Assembly (NCBI GenBank): GCA_012729955.1
Contig: JAAYBX010000025.1
Location: forward strand, 1 to 45,167
Reading direction: 5' to 3'
Length of the DNA: 45,167 bases
DNA from: Clostridiaceae bacterium
Lineage (GTDB): Bacteria; Bacillota; Clostridia; DUPQ01
Position 1 is the first letter of the stretch; each line of letters begins with the position of its first letter. The notes beneath the pieces were generated by a model. That model was not told where the DNA came from, ran no database searches, and saw only the letters and a program-made list of their open reading frames with translations. Made by a program: the position numbers and the translations under genes. Below, piece by piece: positions 42,687 to 45,167 of the stretch.

Positions 42687-43739
42687 ATGAAAAGTAGTAA
42701 GAAGAATCAAAATAGAATTATAAAAATCACATTGCTTTTTATTATTGGCGCAATAATGCTTACAGGTTGCAGCCCATACAAGAACAGCAGATATATCGAG
42801 CTTGGAGAATATATGAATCTACAGCTTGATTATAGCCTTATTGCTGTTACTGCCCAAGACATGGAAAATGAAATAAATCTTTTACTGGATAAGTATGCGG
42901 ACAATGTAGTTTTTGATGAGGGAACAGTTCAGATTAAGGATATTGCAAATATCGATTACTCAGGTACTGTGGATGATATGCCTTTTGAAGGAGGCGCAGC
43001 AACGGGATATGATTTAGAAATAGGATCAAACTTATTTATACCGGGGTTTGAAGAAGGACTCATAGGAGCATTTATCGGACAGCCGGTTGTATTGAATCTA
43101 ACATTCCCCACAGATTATAAGGACAAAGATAATAATGTATCAGCATTTGCTGGAAAAGAAGTTCGTTTCCAGGTTGTTGTGAATAAAGTCACAAGACGTG
43201 TTCTGCCAGAATATAACGATGAGTTTATTAAGAACATAGATAATGGATATAATACTGTAGATGAATATAACGAATATTTGAAAAAAGAGATATATAATTA
43301 CAAAAAAACACAAGCGGCATGGAAAATGGTGCTTGATAACACTGTTGTGAAGAAATATCCTGATACTGTTCAGAAAAGAGTTGATTCTATACGTGAATAT
43401 TATGAATACTACATGGCATATTACGGGTATTCCTCTTTTAATGAATTCTGCATGGATGCATTAGGGCAGACAGAAGAGGAGTTTAATCAGACGAATCTGG
43501 AAAGCGCGCGCGACGGAGTGAAACAGGAAATGATATCTCAGGCTATAGCCATGCTTGAAAAAATTAAATTAAGTGCTAACGAGCTTGACGAAGGATATGA
43601 TAACTATGCTCAATACTATGGCTATGACAATACAGATGACTTTTTGAAGGATTATGACAAAGAGTCAATTACAAACAGCATACTGCTTAATAAGATAATG
43701 GAGTATGTGTCAGCTAATTCTGTTGTTATTAATGATTGA
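42687..43739 (+). CDS. trigger-factor-like FKBP peptidyl-prolyl isomerase, lipoprotein
   Basis: A 350-residue protein with a lipoprotein signal: basic start, hydrophobic helix 13-27 and lipobox MLTGC with Cys28. Residues about 85-170 form an FKBP domain (VQIKDIANIDYSGTVDD, then FIPGFEEGLIGAFIGQ) as in trigger factor, and residues 175-345 a SurA/trigger-factor-like helical C-terminal domain with YDEF and EEEFNQTNLE type segments. The ribosome-binding N-terminal domain of trigger factor is missing. So it is a membrane-anchored extracellular foldase that borrows the trigger factor plan; PrsA-like in role. It follows ysxC and ends in a bidirectional terminator. Confidence 0.85.
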   Translation: MKSSKKNQNRIIKITLLFIIGAIMLTGCSPYKNSRYIELGEYMNLQLDYSLIAVTAQDMENEINLLLDKYADNVVFDEGTVQIKDIANIDYSGTVDDMPFEGGAATGYDLEIGSNLFIPGFEEGLIGAFIGQPVVLNLTFPTDYKDKDNNVSAFAGKEVRFQVVVNKVTRRVLPEYNDEFIKNIDNGYNTVDEYNEYLKKEIYNYKKTQAAWKMVLDNTVVKKYPDTVQKRVDSIREYYEYYMAYYGYSSFNEFCMDALGQTEEEFNQTNLESARDGVKQEMISQAIAMLEKIKLSANELDEGYDNYAQYYGYDNTDDFLKDYDKESITNSILLNKIMEYVSANSVVIND

Positions 43740-43755
43740 GTAATAGAAAAAAATA

Positions 43756-43788
43756 AAAGCTGCCTTTATTTGTTACGGGCAGCTTTTT
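43756..43788. terminator. bidirectional terminator between the lipoprotein and ilvE genes
   Basis: AAAGCTGCC (43756-43764) pairs with GGCAGCTTT (43778-43786) over 9 bp; T5 follows on the plus strand (43784-43788), and on the minus strand the stem is followed by TTTTATTTTTTT, so both convergent genes can end here. Confidence 0.88.
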
Positions 43789-43821
43789 GTATTTTCAGTT
43801 AATCACAAAAAAAGCAGGTTG

Positions 43822-44883
43822 CTACACTTCAACAGTCCAGCCTCTTGTGTCTTTTATTGTTCCATACTGTATTCCTGTAAGTGTATCATAAAGTGTCTGT
43901 GATATTGTACCGATTTTGTTATTATTAATAGTGTGGCGTATGTCTTTGTATATAAGTTCACCGACAGGCGATATGACTGCGGCAGTTCCAGTACCGAAAC
44001 ATTCTTTCATCTCACTGCTTTCCAACGCTTCAATAACCTCGTCAATTGTTATTTTTCTTTCCTCCGTCTTATAACCTAATGACTTAGCGATCTCAAGCGT
44101 GCTTTTCCTTGTTATTCCTGGCAATATGCTTCCTGATAATTCAGGGGTAACCACCTTATCGCCTATAACGAAGAATACATTCATTGCGCCTACTTCCTCA
44201 ATATATCTTCCTTCATGCGCATCAAGCCATAAAGTCTGTATGCAATTAAGTTTAATCGCTTTTTCCTGAGCGATAAGACTTGCTGCATAATTACCCATTG
44301 TCTTGACATGTCCCATTCCGCCTTTGGAAGCACGTTTGTAAAAGTCTTCAACATAAATGCTGGTCGGATTAAGTCCGGTCGGATAATATGGGCCAACAGG
44401 ACTAAGTATGATCATGAAAAGATATGTATGAGAAGGATGCACTCCTAAGAAAGGATCTGTCGATATTATGAAAGGACGGATATACAACGAGGTTCCTGCT
44501 GATGACGGTACCCAGTCAATATCTGTTTTGACAAGACTTACTATAGCTTCCACAACATCATCTTGATCAATCGGAGGTATACATAATCTTTCGCATGATG
44601 ATTTAAGTCTCTTTGCATTCTCATCAGGACGGAATAACAGTACTTTATTCTCTTTCGTCCTATAAGCTTTCAATCCTTCAAAAACGCCTTGGCCATAATG
44701 GAGTACATTTGTTGAAGGATCAATGGATAGAGGTCCGTATGGTTCAATCCTTGGATTATGCCAGCCTTTTTCAGAATCATAATTCATCAGAAACATATGA
44801 TCTGTGAACTGCTTTCCAAAGGATAGTTTATTCTCGTCTGGTTTTGTTTTTGGTTGCCCGGTCAGTTTGATGGAAATATTCAT
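43822..44883 (-). CDS. ilvE: branched-chain amino acid aminotransferase
   Basis: PLP enzyme of fold type IV that interconverts leucine, isoleucine, valine and their keto acids. The 353 residues show VLHYGQGVFEGLKAY, RPFIISTDPFLG, the PLP lysine Lys194 in GHVKTMGNYAAS, EEVGAMNVFFV and GTGTAAVISPVGEL. Length and form match the class II eukaryote-like IlvE of Bacillota. ATG at 44883 is preferred because AAGGA at 44891-44895 is spaced 7 bases from it and only 1 base from the ATG at 44889. Divergent from the YqeG-type gene; no T-box is seen in the short leader. Confidence 0.93.
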   Translation of the reverse strand: MNISIKLTGQPKTKPDENKLSFGKQFTDHMFLMNYDSEKGWHNPRIEPYGPLSIDPSTNVLHYGQGVFEGLKAYRTKENKVLLFRPDENAKRLKSSCERLCIPPIDQDDVVEAIVSLVKTDIDWVPSSAGTSLYIRPFIISTDPFLGVHPSHTYLFMIILSPVGPYYPTGLNPTSIYVEDFYKRASKGGMGHVKTMGNYAASLIAQEKAIKLNCIQTLWLDAHEGRYIEEVGAMNVFFVIGDKVVTPELSGSILPGITRKSTLEIAKSLGYKTEERKITIDEVIEALESSEMKECFGTGTAAVISPVGELIYKDIRHTINNNKIGTISQTLYDTLTGIQYGTIKDTRGWTVEV

Positions 44884-44975
44884 ACTCATGTCCTTGCCTT
44901 AATTTTATTTTCAGTATATTATACTAAAATATAAAAGCAATTACAAATAATTGCAAAATGTTTTTGAGGAATTTC

Positions 44976-45167
44976 ATGTATAAATATTTACCAGATTATA
45001 TAGCAGAAGGAATATTAGACATTAACTATAAAAAACTGTATGAAATGGGAATTAGAGGCCTATGTTTTGACATTGATAACACATTAACTGAGATGTATAA
45101 CGATACAATACACAACAAAGCCTTTACCTTAATTAAAGATTTGCAAAATATGGGTTTTTCATTGTGC
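44976..45167 (+). CDS. yqeG: YqeG family HAD IIIA phosphatase, 5' part (runs off the window)
   Basis: The first 64 codons of a HAD-IIIA phosphatase of the YqeG type: YKYLPDYIAEGILDIN at the start and GLCFDIDNTLTEMY holding motif I with the nucleophile Asp. ATG at 44976 has GAGGA 5 bases upstream; another in-frame ATG at 44958 is less well placed. YqeG genes usually precede aroE or yqeH; the neighbour to the right is not visible. The rest of the gene lies beyond the window end. Confidence 0.82.
   Translation, partial: MYKYLPDYIAEGILDINYKKLYEMGIRGLCFDIDNTLTEMYNDTIHNKAFTLIKDLQNMGFSLC

Overview
The window is a gene-dense, AT-rich stretch of bacterial chromosome. Short intergenic gaps, strong GGAGG-type ribosome binding sites, frequent TTG starts, sigma-A promoters with 17-base spacers, an infC-rpmI-rplT operon with a long leader, a zinc-type L31, and oxygen-sensitive enzymes (glycyl radical enzyme plus radical SAM activase) point to an anaerobic low-GC Bacillota, most likely a Clostridia-type organism. 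No phage, IS element, CRISPR array, rRNA or tRNA was seen. The standard genetic code fits all genes.

Layout. (1) 17-5272, plus strand: flavin reductase-like protein, D-Ala-D-Ala ligase, glutamate racemase, a predicted glycoside hydrolase-like protein and an OGG-type 8-oxoguanine glycosylase, tightly packed. (2) 5303-5490: a consensus promoter followed by a structured, non-coding transcript that I read as a candidate 6S RNA. (3) 5529-6835, minus: a DtxR/MntR-like regulator with a URO-D family protein. (4) 6897-15939, minus: one very tight gene string, cysS > glycyl radical activase > atypical glycyl radical enzyme > FGGY sugar kinase > class I phosphomannose isomerase-like protein > propeller-like protein > EamA transporter. 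I infer an uncharacterised anaerobic sugar or polyol route. (5) 16054-18913, minus: two membrane proteins (DUF5058 type and partner) with a membrane-anchored M20 peptidase. (6) 19091-22023, plus: three TadE/DUF5702-like pseudopilin genes without a secretion motor nearby, then a patatin-like lipase and a HAD phosphatase. (7) 24266-35181, plus: housekeeping genes rho, rpmE, DUF1385, prmC, mazG, rqcP, infC-rpmI-rplT, rRNA methyltransferase, sugar isomerase/epimerase, hisI, hisE, DEAD-box helicase, amidohydrolase, pyroglutamyl peptidase. (8) 35195-38627, minus: a MotA/ZorA-like channel with a 300-residue tail, a MotB/ZorB-like OmpA protein with a 14-residue coiled-coil repeat, and a helical-repeat protein: an ion-driven envelope motor of unknown job. 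(9) 38875-45167: QueT transporter, small membrane protein, pyrophosphate-type phosphofructokinase and class II aldolase, YsxC GTPase, a trigger-factor-like lipoprotein, branched-chain aminotransferase (minus) and the start of a YqeG-type phosphatase.

The two places most likely to hold undescribed biology are the glycyl radical operon (cysteine motif GCQEP and glycine motif RIHGT instead of GCVEP and RVAGY) and the three-gene ZorAB-like motor without ZorC/D/E. Regulatory points of note are an ATA start codon for infC behind a ribosomal leader, an rpmE terminator that runs into the start of the next gene, and a terminator of the motor operon embedded in the coding sequence of the convergent pcp gene. 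All functional calls rest on motif recognition by eye; no database search was run.
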